Shown here one piece after another: positions 18,154-26,631 of a stretch of DNA of 64,000 nt (position 1 is its first letter; each line of letters opens with the position of its first letter). The translations under genes were made by a program, and so were the position numbers. The notes under the pieces are model-generated. The model ran no database searches, was not told the DNA's origin, and saw nothing but the letters and a program-made list of their open reading frames with translations. The DNA comes from Parvibaculum lavamentivorans DS-1 (GTDB lineage Bacteria > Pseudomonadota > Alphaproteobacteria > Parvibaculales > Parvibaculaceae): assembly GCF_000017565.1 (NCBI RefSeq), contig NC_009719.1, positions 558,001 to 622,000 on the forward strand, in the 5' to 3' direction.

Positions 18154-18180
18154 GGATGCAATTTTATTGTTTTTGCATCC
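18154..18180. promoter_or_regulatory. Candidate GntR operator upstream of the tartrate dehydrogenase gene
   Basis: Inverted arms GGATGCAA (18154-18161) and TTGCATCC (18173-18180) are separated by 11 AT-rich bases. The site lies about 80-105 bases upstream of the dehydrogenase start, in an unusually AT-rich patch for this genome. The right half extends to TTTTGCATCC, which recurs at 21527-21536 in the other control region of the locus. Confidence 0.55.
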
Positions 18181-18214
18181 TTTAATTGCTAGCGTGGCGC
18201 CTCTCCTCCGGTGC

Positions 18215-18985
18215 TCAGCGATGAATGGCAATCGCGAGCAGGCGTTTTTTGGTGGCGAGGACATGGTCGGACATCAGGCGTTGAGCCTCGGCGCTGTCTT
18301 CGCGGCGGATCGCGGCAAGCAGGTTTTCATGTTCCTTCTGGGAGTCGACGATATGCGCCGGGGGTGTGGCCGGCACCTGCCGGTGCCTCGGCGCCACGCA
18401 GGCGGCAACGCTCGGGCAGAGGCGCGCGGCATCTCCCAGCACCGGATAGATCACGGTCATGCGCATGGAGTTGCGCAGCACATCGTTGCGCGACGCAATC
18501 ATGATCGAGCGGTGGAAATGCCAGTTGAGCTGATACCACTCGCGTTCGATCTCTTCCGACCATTTCCCGCGATCGACGATGGCGCGGGACTGAGCGACCA
18601 ACCCGGCCAGCTGTTCGAGAGCGCCGGGCTCCCAGCCGCGATCGACCGCCGTCCGGGCGGCCATCCCCTCAAGCGATGCCCGCACCTCGATACTGTCGAG
18701 CACATCGCCGATGGTGACGGCGCGGACGGTATAGCCGCGATTGACGCTGTAATTCACGAGCCCTTCGGCGGAGAGCACCGCCAGCGCGCTGCGGATCGGC
18801 GTGCGCGATACGTTGAGCTGCGCCGCCAGCGCCTCGGCGCGGAGCTTCGTCTCGGGCGGGATCCGGCCCGTCACGATCATCTCGCGCAGGCGCATGAGAA
18901 CGGAATGGGTCGCGGGCTCGGTGTGTTGCGGATCGGCCGTGGCCTCTTCCCGCGCCGCCTCCTCCTTTGCCGGCATATTCGTCAT
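18215..18985 (-). CDS. GntR-family (FCD type) transcriptional regulator
   Basis: This regulator of about 256 residues has an N-terminal winged helix (VLMRLREMIVTGRIPPETKLRAEALAAQLNVSRTPIRSAL, residues about 30-70) with the hallmark SRTPIR. An FCD all-helical effector domain follows, with ASLEGMAARTAV and the metal/ligand histidines in WHFHRSIMIASRN and EHENLLAAIRR. FCD regulators usually sense carboxylic acids of the pathway they control. I place the start at 18985; ATGs at 18994 and 18976 are alternatives, and AGGGAGG lies just upstream of 18994. It is surrounded by hydroxy-acid genes and is the probable regulator of the locus. Confidence 0.92.
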   Translation of the reverse strand: MTNMPAKEEAAREEATADPQHTEPATHSVLMRLREMIVTGRIPPETKLRAEALAAQLNVSRTPIRSALAVLSAEGLVNYSVNRGYTVRAVTIGDVLDSIEVRASLEGMAARTAVDRGWEPGALEQLAGLVAQSRAIVDRGKWSEEIEREWYQLNWHFHRSIMIASRNDVLRNSMRMTVIYPVLGDAARLCPSVAACVAPRHRQVPATPPAHIVDSQKEHENLLAAIRREDSAEAQRLMSDHVLATKKRLLAIAIHR

Positions 18986-19129
18986 CTTTCCCATGCCTCC
19001 CTGCGCGGGCGCGCGGCCTGCGCCGCCCATTTCCTTCTTACACCAGCCACGCGGAAATCGTGCAACCCCGGCGACTGACGCGCGGGCACCGCAACCGATA
19101 CCGGCTCCCTGGCGATTGGAAACAGCTTC

Positions 19130-20461
19130 ATGCTCGACATCTTACTGAACCCCGCCTTTCTCGGCCTGGCCATGGTCGTCACCTTCATGGTGCTGATCAT
19201 GACCAAGCGAATGTCCGCCATTGCCGCCCTGCTCGCGGTGCCGATCCTGTTCGGCCTGATCGCGGGCGCCGGCCCCGAACTCGGAGAGATGATTCTCAAG
19301 GGCGTGCTGCAGGTATCGCCGACGGCGCTGATGCTGGCTTTTGCCGTGCTCTATTTCGCAATCATGATGGATGCCGGTCTGTTCGATCCGCTGGTACGGC
19401 GCGTGCTGGCCCTGGTCGGCGACGATCCCGTGCGCATCTGTCTCGGCACGGCGCTGCTGACCACCGTCGTGTCGCTGGATGGCGACGGCACGACGACGGC
19501 GCTGATCATCATCACGGCCTTCCTGCCGGTCTATCGCCGCATCGGCCTGAACCCGCTGATCCTGGCGACGCTGCTCGGCCTGTGCAATTCGCTGATGAAT
19601 TTTGTGCCCTGGGGCGGGCCCGCGGCGCGTGCGGCCGCCGCCGTGAATGCGGATCTCGGACAGGTTTTTGCCGGGCTGATACCGGCGATGATCGCCGGGC
19701 TGCTGGCCGTCTTCCTTCTTGCATGGATGTTCGGTCTTTCGGAAAGACGCCGGCTCGCGGCGGCGGGAAGTGAAAGCGGCACCGGTCCCGCCGTCGATGC
19801 TGCCGCCATCCCGGAGATCGCGCATCCGGAAACGCGCCGTCCGAAGCTCGTCTGGTTCAACCTCGCGCTGACACTGGCGCTGGTGGCGGGCATGATTTTC
19901 GGTCTGGCGCCGTTGCCTGTGATGATGATGGGCGCCTTCGCCATCGCCATCACCGTCAATTACCCCAATATCCGCGAACAGCAGAAACGCATCGCCGATC
20001 ATGCGGAGAATGTCGTCAATGTCGTGGTGCTGATCTTCGCTGCTGGCGCCTTTACCGGCATTTTGAATGGCACCGGCATGGCCGATGCGATGGCAGGGAG
20101 CGCACTGTCGATCATTCCGCCGTCGATCGGCACGTATCTCGCGCCGATCACGGCGCTTGCCAGCATGCCGCTGACTTTCGTCATGTCGAACGACGCCTAT
20201 TATTTCGGTGTGGTGCCTGTGATCGCCAGCACGGCGGCAAGCTACGGCATTCCGGCGGACGCCATTGCGCGCGCTTCTCTCATCGGCCAGCCGGTACATG
20301 CGTTGAGCCCTCTGCTCGCACCGATCTATCTCGCCTGCGGGCTGCTGGGCGTCGATGTCGCCGATGCCCAGCGTTTCGCCCTGAAATGGGCGGTGCTGAT
20401 CTGCCTTGTCGTTCTTGTCGCCGCGCTGGCGACCGGCGCCTTTCCGCTCCGGGCCGGATAA
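19130..20461 (+). CDS. CitMHS-family carboxylate:proton symporter
   Basis: This 443-residue multi-spanning inner-membrane protein starts with MLDILLNPAFLGLAMVV. The CitMHS pattern SLDGDGTTTALIIITAF (residues about 118-135) and LLGLCNSLMNFVPWGGPAARAAAA are clear, with FVMSNDAYYFGVVPVIA in the second half. CitM/CitH of Bacillus take up metal-citrate complexes. Here the partners suggest tartrate, malate or a related hydroxy-acid. It is divergent from the GntR gene with about 144 bases between their starts, so both may share a control region. Confidence 0.92.
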   Translation: MLDILLNPAFLGLAMVVTFMVLIMTKRMSAIAALLAVPILFGLIAGAGPELGEMILKGVLQVSPTALMLAFAVLYFAIMMDAGLFDPLVRRVLALVGDDPVRICLGTALLTTVVSLDGDGTTTALIIITAFLPVYRRIGLNPLILATLLGLCNSLMNFVPWGGPAARAAAAVNADLGQVFAGLIPAMIAGLLAVFLLAWMFGLSERRRLAAAGSESGTGPAVDAAAIPEIAHPETRRPKLVWFNLALTLALVAGMIFGLAPLPVMMMGAFAIAITVNYPNIREQQKRIADHAENVVNVVVLIFAAGAFTGILNGTGMADAMAGSALSIIPPSIGTYLAPITALASMPLTFVMSNDAYYFGVVPVIASTAASYGIPADAIARASLIGQPVHALSPLLAPIYLACGLLGVDVADAQRFALKWAVLICLVVLVAALATGAFPLRAG

Positions 20462-20474
20462 GATGCCCGACAGG

Positions 20475-21476
20475 TCAGCGCCCATCGGCCACCACGCAGC
20501 CGGGAGCGGGCATGCCGCCATCAAGCACCGTAACCACGGATTTCGCTGCCACCATGTTGGTGCGCGCGAGCCCTTCATGCGAGGAGGCGCCGGCATGGGG
20601 CGTCGCCACGACATTCGGCAGGGCGAGCAACGCGTCGGAGACGGGCCGGAATGCCGGATCGCTTTCGCTGACAAAGACGTCGAGACCGGCGCCGCCGAGA
20701 TGACCGTTCTGCAAACCCGTCAGCAGGGCGGCATCGTCGACAAGGCCGCCGCGCGCGGTGTTGATGAGGAAGGCGCCCTTCTTCATGGAAGCAATGGCCC
20801 GCGTGTCGATCAGGAACCGCGTGGCTTGCGTCAGCGGCGCATGGAGGCTGACATAGTCGGAGCGGCGCAGCAGCTCCGTCAGGCCGGTATATTCGACGCC
20901 GGTCTGCTCCGCATAGGCGGCATCCGGATGCGGCGTATGCACCAGCACTTTGGCATCGAAGCCGGAGAGGCGCCGCACGACGCTGCGCCCGATGCGGCCG
21001 AGACCGATCAGCCCCACCGTCTTCTCGCAAAGATCCGTACCCATGAGGATCGACCAGTCGCCGGCCTGCATGTCCGCCTGCGAGGCGCGAAAGCGGCGGC
21101 CGACAGCGATCATCAAACCGATGGTGTGGTCGGCGACGGAGGCGTCGTTACCGCCCGCGGCGATGGTGACAACGCGGCCGAGATCGCGCGCGGCTTCCAC
21201 ATCGACGCGCTCATAGCCGACGCCGCGCCGGGCGATCACGAGCAATCCGGGCAGCGCCTCCAGCAAAGGCCGCGTCACCCGCGCATGGCCGACGATCCAG
21301 CCCGCCGCATCCGCCAGCATTCTCTGCAGCTCGGCGGGATCGAGGTCGCCATCGCCCTGGCCGGGCGGCGGCGGGGCCAGCACGACCTCGCAGCCATGGG
21401 CCCGCAGATATTCCGCCGATTTTTCGTCGAAGAAACGCTGCGTGACGACGACCTTGCGGCTGGACGAGGGAGGCAT
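20475..21476 (-). CDS. D-2-hydroxyacid dehydrogenase family protein
   Basis: This 333-residue NAD(P)-dependent oxidoreductase is of the phosphoglycerate/D-lactate dehydrogenase type. The nucleotide-binding glycine loop is in TVGLIGLGRIGRSVVRRL. The catalytic Arg is probably in LINTARGGLVDDAALL, the Glu in the following helix region, and the His in ATPHAGASSHEG. I start it at 21476 (MPPSSSRKVVV) with GGAGACC upstream; the longer frame to 21548 would run through the predicted operator. The end converges on the CitMHS gene, with 13 bases between stops. It likely interconverts a 2-hydroxy and a 2-keto acid in the same pathway. The substrate is unknown. Confidence 0.9.
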   Translation of the reverse strand: MPPSSSRKVVVTQRFFDEKSAEYLRAHGCEVVLAPPPPGQGDGDLDPAELQRMLADAAGWIVGHARVTRPLLEALPGLLVIARRGVGYERVDVEAARDLGRVVTIAAGGNDASVADHTIGLMIAVGRRFRASQADMQAGDWSILMGTDLCEKTVGLIGLGRIGRSVVRRLSGFDAKVLVHTPHPDAAYAEQTGVEYTGLTELLRRSDYVSLHAPLTQATRFLIDTRAIASMKKGAFLINTARGGLVDDAALLTGLQNGHLGGAGLDVFVSESDPAFRPVSDALLALPNVVATPHAGASSHEGLARTNMVAAKSVVTVLDGGMPAPGCVVADGR

Positions 21477-21520
21477 GGGGCTGGTCTCCAAGGGGGTTTC
21501 GGGCCAACCATACAATCTTG

Positions 21521-21547
21521 TGCAAATTTTGCATCCAAAACTTGACA
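21521..21547. promoter_or_regulatory. Candidate GntR operator and promoter between divergent genes
   Basis: A 6+1+6 inverted repeat, TGCAAA-T-TTTGCA (21521-21533), continues as CATCC, giving the 10-mer TTTTGCATCC (21527-21536) also found at 18171-18180. TTGACA follows at 21542-21547, reading toward the DUF1446 gene, but I see no well-spaced -10. The site lies between the starts of the 2-hydroxyacid dehydrogenase and DUF1446 genes and could control both. Confidence 0.55.
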
Positions 21548-21608
21548 CAATGAATTCAATAAATCAGGTTCTGCCATCGGCCTTGCCCAAGGCCACCTCT
21601 TTCCATGG

Positions 21609-23003
21609 ATGCGCATGATGCTGGACGGTCCGATCAAGATTCTCGTGCCCACCGGGTCGCTGGGCGCCGGTGCGCGGGAGGAGGAGGTGCGCTACGGCAT
21701 CGCCCAGGGCGCCCATGCCATTGCCACCGATGCGGGCTCGACGGACAGCGGCGCCGCCTATCTGGCGCTCGGCATTTCCAAGAACAATCGCGGCTCGGTG
21801 AAGCGCGACCTGACGATCCTGATGCGGGCGGGAGCGGAAGCGGGGATTCCGCTGATCGTCGGCACATGCGGACAGGCGGGCGGAGACAAGAACCTCGACT
21901 GGACCCGCGACATCGTTGTGGAAGTGGCCGCCGAACTCGGCATTCGCCCGAAGATCGCGCTGCTCTACAGCGAACAGGACAAGGAGATGCTGAAGGCGCG
22001 CAATGCCGCCGGAAAAATCCGGCCGCTGCCGCCGCTCGGTCCGCTGGACGATGCGACCATCGAAAGCTGCGACCACATCGTCGCCGCCATGGGCCCGGAG
22101 CCCTACATCGCCGCATTGAAAGCGGGGGCCGACATTGTGCTGGGCGGCCGCACCACCGACACGGCGGTGCTCGCCTGTTTCGCGCTGATGAAGGGCGCGC
22201 CCTCCGGTCCGTCATGGCATGCTGCGAAAGTCGCCGAGTGCGGCGCGCAATGCACCATGTACCCCACCAACGGCGCCGGTGTGCTGATCAGCATCGGCAA
22301 TGACGGCTTCGAGGTGGAGCCGCTCAGCCCCGGCAATCGCTGCGACCCGGACAGTGTGTCGGCGCATATGCTTTATGAGAACAGCAATCCCTTCCTGCTG
22401 ACCGAACCCGGCGGCGTGCTGAACGTCACGGATGCCGATTATGCCGCCGTCGACGAGCGCAGGGTGCGGGTGACAGGTTCGGTCTGGGAGCCAGCGCCTT
22501 ATACGATGAAGCTTGAAGGCGCGGGCGGCGGCAAATTCCAGACGATCATGCTTGTCGGCATTCAGGACCCCGATGTGCTCTGCCGCGTCGATGAATTCCA
22601 CGACAATCTGCTGGCGGCGCTTTACGAGCGCACGCGAAAGACCATCGGCGCGGCGGCCGGCGATTTCCATATTTCGCTCAGGATGTATGGCTGGAACGCC
22701 GTTTCCGGCGACCGTCCGCCACCGGGCACGGCGGCGCCGCGCGAAATCGGCGTGCTGTTCGTCGCCACGGCGGAGAGCCAGGAAATGGCGACGCAGATCG
22801 CCAAGGCCTGCAACCCCTATTTCTTTCACTTCCCCGTTGTGCTGGACAAGGAACTGCCGAGCTATGGCTTTGCCTTCTCGCCCGCCGACATAGAGCGCGG
22901 ACCGGTTTACGAGTTCAAACTCAATCACGTGATCGAGCTCGACGATCCGATGGAACTGGTGCGCACCAAATGGATCGATCTGGCGAAAGGGGAGGGCGCA
23001 TGA
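21609..23003 (+). CDS. AtuA-like (DUF1446) protein
   Basis: This 464-residue protein is of the DUF1446 / acyclic terpene utilisation AtuA family. The family core is seen in KILVPTGSLGAGAREEEVRYGI, ATDAGSTDSGAAYLALG, LIVGTCGQAGGDKNL and VLGGRTTDTAVLACFAL. No enzyme activity is firmly established for the family, and AtuA in Pseudomonas belongs to citronellol/geranyl degradation. Here it lies in a hydroxy-dicarboxylate setting instead. Several Met codons cluster at 21609-21618, so the exact start is uncertain by three residues. Its stop overlaps the DUF4387 start, so the two products probably work together. Confidence 0.88.
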   Translation: MRMMLDGPIKILVPTGSLGAGAREEEVRYGIAQGAHAIATDAGSTDSGAAYLALGISKNNRGSVKRDLTILMRAGAEAGIPLIVGTCGQAGGDKNLDWTRDIVVEVAAELGIRPKIALLYSEQDKEMLKARNAAGKIRPLPPLGPLDDATIESCDHIVAAMGPEPYIAALKAGADIVLGGRTTDTAVLACFALMKGAPSGPSWHAAKVAECGAQCTMYPTNGAGVLISIGNDGFEVEPLSPGNRCDPDSVSAHMLYENSNPFLLTEPGGVLNVTDADYAAVDERRVRVTGSVWEPAPYTMKLEGAGGGKFQTIMLVGIQDPDVLCRVDEFHDNLLAALYERTRKTIGAAAGDFHISLRMYGWNAVSGDRPPPGTAAPREIGVLFVATAESQEMATQIAKACNPYFFHFPVVLDKELPSYGFAFSPADIERGPVYEFKLNHVIELDDPMELVRTKWIDLAKGEGA

Positions 23004-23311
23004 TGACGAAGCTGGCCGAAGTCTGCCGCCATATCCGCTCGAAGAATGCCGGTCCCTACTGGGTGACTTTCGATCTGTTCTTCGACGGCCCGGAAAATTT
23101 CACGCGCTACAGCGATCACCCGGCATTGGGGCCGGCGCTGATGCAGCGCCTGTTCGGTGCCGATCCGGCGCTGGTGCAACGCTATCCCGTGCCGCGGCTG
23201 AACATGCTGAAGATTTCCTATGCGCGAACGGCGGCGCAGGGAGGCATGGTCGAACGCGACATGCATTGCGGGCAACAATTCGTGCGGCTGCTGGATGTCG
23301 AGCTGGACTGA
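23003..23311 (+). CDS. DUF4387 family protein
   Basis: This small protein of about 102 residues starts MTKLAEVCRHIRSKNAGPYWVTFDLFFDG. It contains ALGPALMQRLFGADP and ends in a DMHCGQQFVRLLDVELD-like segment, the DUF4387 pattern known to accompany DUF1446 proteins. Two ATGs overlap the upstream stop (23000 and 23003). GGAGGG at 22991-22996 is better spaced for the second. Function is unknown; a subunit of, or partner for, the AtuA-like protein is the natural inference. Confidence 0.85.
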   Translation: MTKLAEVCRHIRSKNAGPYWVTFDLFFDGPENFTRYSDHPALGPALMQRLFGADPALVQRYPVPRLNMLKISYARTAAQGGMVERDMHCGQQFVRLLDVELD

Positions 23312-23328
23312 GGGCAGCCGGAGCTTGT

Positions 23329-23346
23329 TAATCCGTATACGAATTA
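23329..23346. promoter_or_regulatory. Imperfect palindrome with CGTATACG core
   Basis: The core CGTATACG is flanked to give TAATCCGTA/TACGAATTA, an 18-base palindrome with one mismatched pair. The form resembles operators of FCD-type GntR proteins (GTATAC core). It lies 18 bases after the DUF4387 stop and about 170 bases before glgE, so it may control the glucan operon. No binding protein is proven. Confidence 0.35.
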
Positions 23347-23517
23347 GATTGTGCTGGCCCGGCGGCAGGCTGTTTGAGCCTGTTTGAGTGCTACGGGTTA
23401 AAAATACACATAATGCAGGCTATTTGCGGGGCATGGCGCTTCAAGCTTGCGCAAATGGAACCCGTAACCCCGCCATTGGTTGATTGACTCCACATCCTGC
23501 CCCGATGGAGTCCAGTC

Positions 23518-26500
23518 TTGCCGCATTTACCTGTCCGTGTCCTTTCGGTCCGTCCCGACGAACCGGCGGCGACAGACGGCTGGCGCCGCCTGTCGGAGGA
23601 AGCGGCTGAGCTGGGGTTCGGGAGCCTTCTCTGGGAGTGGTCCGGCTCGATCTTTTCCGATGAGGAAATCATTCCGCCCGGCGCGGCGGAAGCGTGCGAG
23701 ACGGCGGGGCTCGACCTGCTGCTGGCGGTCGAACTCGACCGTTTCCCGATCGACCATCAACTCGTTCACGATTATCCCGACGCTTTCGCTCTTCGCCGCC
23801 AGCCGGGACAGGAAGCACCGCTCGATCCGCGAAAGCCCCTGCCCGCGATCGGCGAAGCACGCGCGCGGCTGAGATCGGAAGAGGCGAAAAAAGCATTGCG
23901 CAAGCCGCTTGGCGAGCGATTGAAATCGCTTATGACGGCGGGCGCGAAAGGCTTTTCGCTATTGTCGGCGGAGCGGGCGGACCCGGCGTTCATCAAGATG
24001 CTGACAGGGGACCTGCGGAAGAAGGACGCGCCCGTCTTTCTCGCCGGCCCTCCCGGCCTGTCGCGCGCGGCCGCGCGGAGCCTTGCAGACACAGGCATAG
24101 ATTATCTGATTTCGTCTTTAGGCTGGTGGGACCTCAGAGCGCCCTGGCTGATCGAGGAATATGAAGAGCTTCGCCATGTGGCGCCGCTCATATCGGAAGT
24201 GCGCCGCGAGCAAGTGAAGGAGGGCGGCGACGCGCAAGCCGTGGCCCGCCTTCTTGGAGCGGCGGCCTGCACGGGGCAAGGCCTGATCGTGCCGTCCGGG
24301 CTGCTGACGCAGGGGCATCGGGATGCAGTTCAGCGCGCGCTTCGACTGACGGAGCGCGCGGGCCATCTCGGCGGCGAAGCGCGCCGGCTTACCGGCTCCG
24401 CCTCGGCGGTGACGGCCCTGCTGCGGACGGATACCGCGGATATGCGAAGGGCGGGCGAGGCCGTCCTGCTGCTGATCAACGGGACGGCGGAAGATCAGCC
24501 CGCACCGGACCCGGAGGACATTCTGCCCGCCGCGGGCGCGGCGTTCGACAACTTCACCCCCGTAGAGGCGGCGGGCGATGCCTTCGCGCCGCTGGCGGCG
24601 GGGGAGGTGCGGCTGCTCGCGGCGCGGCGCGCGAAGCCTGTTGCCGGCGGCGCAAAGGCAAATGCCCGCAGCGTCAAGACGGCGGCGGCGCGGCCGAGGC
24701 TTGTCGTCGAGGACGTGACGCCGCGCGTCGAAGGCGGCGATTTCGCGGTGAAGCGCGTGACCGGCGAAATGGTGACCGTCGAGGCGACAATCTTCGCGGA
24801 TGGTCACGAGCAACTTGCGGCAGAAATTCAATGGCGCGCGGCGGACAAGAAGAACTGGACGGCGGTCCGCATGGAGGAACTGCCGAACAATCGCTGGGGC
24901 GGCGAATTTCCGCTCTCCCGCCTCGGGCGGCATGAATTCGCCATCGAGGCTTGGCTGGACCGCTTCGGTGGCTTCCGCCGCGACTTCCGGAAGAAGCTCG
25001 ATGCCGATGTGGCATTGGCGGGCGACTTCATGGAAGGACGCGCACTGGTGAAGAAGGCGCTCCAACGGGCGGACGAAAAGACGCGCCCGGTGCTGGCCAA
25101 TATCGATACGCAACTGGAAAAGATGGGCAATGGCGCGGAAGGCGCGGTGCTGCTGCTGTCGCCCGAACTGGCGCAATTGATGGATCGTGTGGACGACCGG
25201 CCGCATAGCGTCCGGTCGAACCCGCAACGCGTCGACGCGGAACGTCTCGCGGCGCGCTTTTCGAGCTGGTACGAACTTTTCCCGAGATCGCTGACGGACG
25301 ATCCGAAGCGCCACGGCACGTTTGACGATGTGATCGCGCGGCTTCCGGCCATTCGCGACATGGGCTTCGACACGCTCTATTTCCCGCCGATACATCCGAT
25401 AGGCCGCGCCAATCGGAAAGGGAAAAACAATTCGCTGACGGCGGAGGCGGGCGACCCCGGCAGCCCTTATGCCATCGGCAGCAAGGAAGGCGGCCATGAC
25501 GCCATTCACCCGGCACTCGGCGGCTTCGACGATTTCGACCGGCTGGTGGACGCAGCAGCGGCGCAGGGTCTCGAAATCGCGCTCGACTTCGCCATTCAAT
25601 GTTCGCCCGACCATCCCTGGCTGAAGGAGCATCCGGGCTGGTTCGCCTGGCGGCCGGACGGCTCGCTGAAATATGCGGAGAACCCGCCGAAGAAATATCA
25701 GGACATCGTCAATGTCGACTTCTATGCGGAGGATGCGGTGCCCGGCCTCTGGCTCGCGTGGCGCGACGTCGTGCTGCTGTGGGTAAGCCACGGCGTCAAG
25801 GTCTTCCGCGTCGACAATCCGCATACCAAGCCGCTGCCTTTCTGGGAGTGGATGATCGGTGACATCAGGAAAATCCATCCGGATGTGATCTTCCTCGCCG
25901 AAGCCTTCACGGCGCCGGCGATGATGTATCGCCTCGGCAAGATCGGTTTCTCTCAGTCCTATACCTACTTCACCTGGCGGAACCACAAGGCGGAGCTTGC
26001 CGAATATATCGAGGAGCTGACGAAGACGGCGCCGAAGGAATTTTACCGGCCGCATTTCTTCGTCAACACGCCCGATATCAATCCGGTCTTTCTGCAGAAT
26101 TCGGGACGCCCCGGCTTTCGCATTCGCGCGGTTCTGGCGGCGACGCTGTCTGGACTGTTCGGCGTCTATTCCGGCTTTGAACTCTGCGAGGCGGCGGCGT
26201 TGCCGGGCCGGGAGGAGTATGCGGATTCCGAGAAATACGAAATCCGGCCGCGCGACTGGCAGGCGCCGGGCAACATCATTGCCGACATCACGCTGCTGAA
26301 CCGGCTCCGCCGCGCCCATCCGGCGCTGCAGACGCATCTGAATACGCGGTTCTACGTCGCGCATAACGATAGCATTCTCTATTACGGCAAGCCGTCGTCC
26401 GATGGCAGCGACATCATCCTTGTCGCCGTCAGCCTCGATCCGTTCCATCCGCAGGAAGCGGATTTTGAAGTGCCGCTTTGGGAATTCGGCCTGCCCGATC

Positions 26501-26631
26501 ATGGCAGCGTCGCCGTCGAGGACCTGGCGGAGGGCTATCATTTCCATTGGCGTGGCAAATATCAGCATATTCGGCTCGAGCCGGAACAGCCTTACCGGAT
26601 CTGGCGCATCTCACCGGGAGGCGCGTCATGA
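23518..26631 (+). CDS. glgE: GlgE-type alpha-1,4-glucan:maltose-1-phosphate maltosyltransferase with extended N-terminus
   Basis: GlgE extends alpha-1,4-glucans with maltose units from maltose 1-phosphate. At 1037 residues this protein is several hundred longer than the roughly 660-700 usual for GlgE. The GlgE core begins near residue 400 and contains WYELFPRS, YFPPIHPIGRANRKGKNN, the nucleophile D766 in RVDNPHTKPLPFWEW, the acid/base E795 in FLAEAFT and D853 in NTPDINP. The preceding region contains Ala/Gly-rich and strand-helix segments that I cannot name. The start is a TTG with GGAG seven bases upstream, and no in-frame ATG is better placed. It overlaps treS by ATGA and heads a seven-gene operon. 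Confidence 0.92.
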   Translation: MPHLPVRVLSVRPDEPAATDGWRRLSEEAAELGFGSLLWEWSGSIFSDEEIIPPGAAEACETAGLDLLLAVELDRFPIDHQLVHDYPDAFALRRQPGQEAPLDPRKPLPAIGEARARLRSEEAKKALRKPLGERLKSLMTAGAKGFSLLSAERADPAFIKMLTGDLRKKDAPVFLAGPPGLSRAAARSLADTGIDYLISSLGWWDLRAPWLIEEYEELRHVAPLISEVRREQVKEGGDAQAVARLLGAAACTGQGLIVPSGLLTQGHRDAVQRALRLTERAGHLGGEARRLTGSASAVTALLRTDTADMRRAGEAVLLLINGTAEDQPAPDPEDILPAAGAAFDNFTPVEAAGDAFAPLAAGEVRLLAARRAKPVAGGAKANARSVKTAAARPRLVVEDVTPRVEGGDFAVKRVTGEMVTVEATIFADGHEQLAAEIQWRAADKKNWTAVRMEELPNNRWGGEFPLSRLGRHEFAIEAWLDRFGGFRRDFRKKLDADVALAGDFMEGRALVKKALQRADEKTRPVLANIDTQLEKMGNGAEGAVLLLSPELAQLMDRVDDRPHSVRSNPQRVDAERLAARFSSWYELFPRSLTDDPKRHGTFDDVIARLPAIRDMGFDTLYFPPIHPIGRANRKGKNNSLTAEAGDPGSPYAIGSKEGGHDAIHPALGGFDDFDRLVDAAAAQGLEIALDFAIQCSPDHPWLKEHPGWFAWRPDGSLKYAENPPKKYQDIVNVDFYAEDAVPGLWLAWRDVVLLWVSHGVKVFRVDNPHTKPLPFWEWMIGDIRKIHPDVIFLAEAFTAPAMMYRLGKIGFSQSYTYFTWRNHKAELAEYIEELTKTAPKEFYRPHFFVNTPDINPVFLQNSGRPGFRIRAVLAATLSGLFGVYSGFELCEAAALPGREEYADSEKYEIRPRDWQAPGNIIADITLLNRLRRAHPALQTHLNTRFYVAHNDSILYYGKPSSDGSDIILVAVSLDPFHPQEADFEVPLWEFGLPDHGSVAVEDLAEGYHFHWRGKYQHIRLEPEQPYRIWRISPGGAS

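Noticed and set aside
24118-26568. 816-codon minus-strand frame opposite glgE
   Set aside because: The opposite strand carries clear GlgE catalytic motifs. The frame is a long antisense shadow rich in Arg and His.
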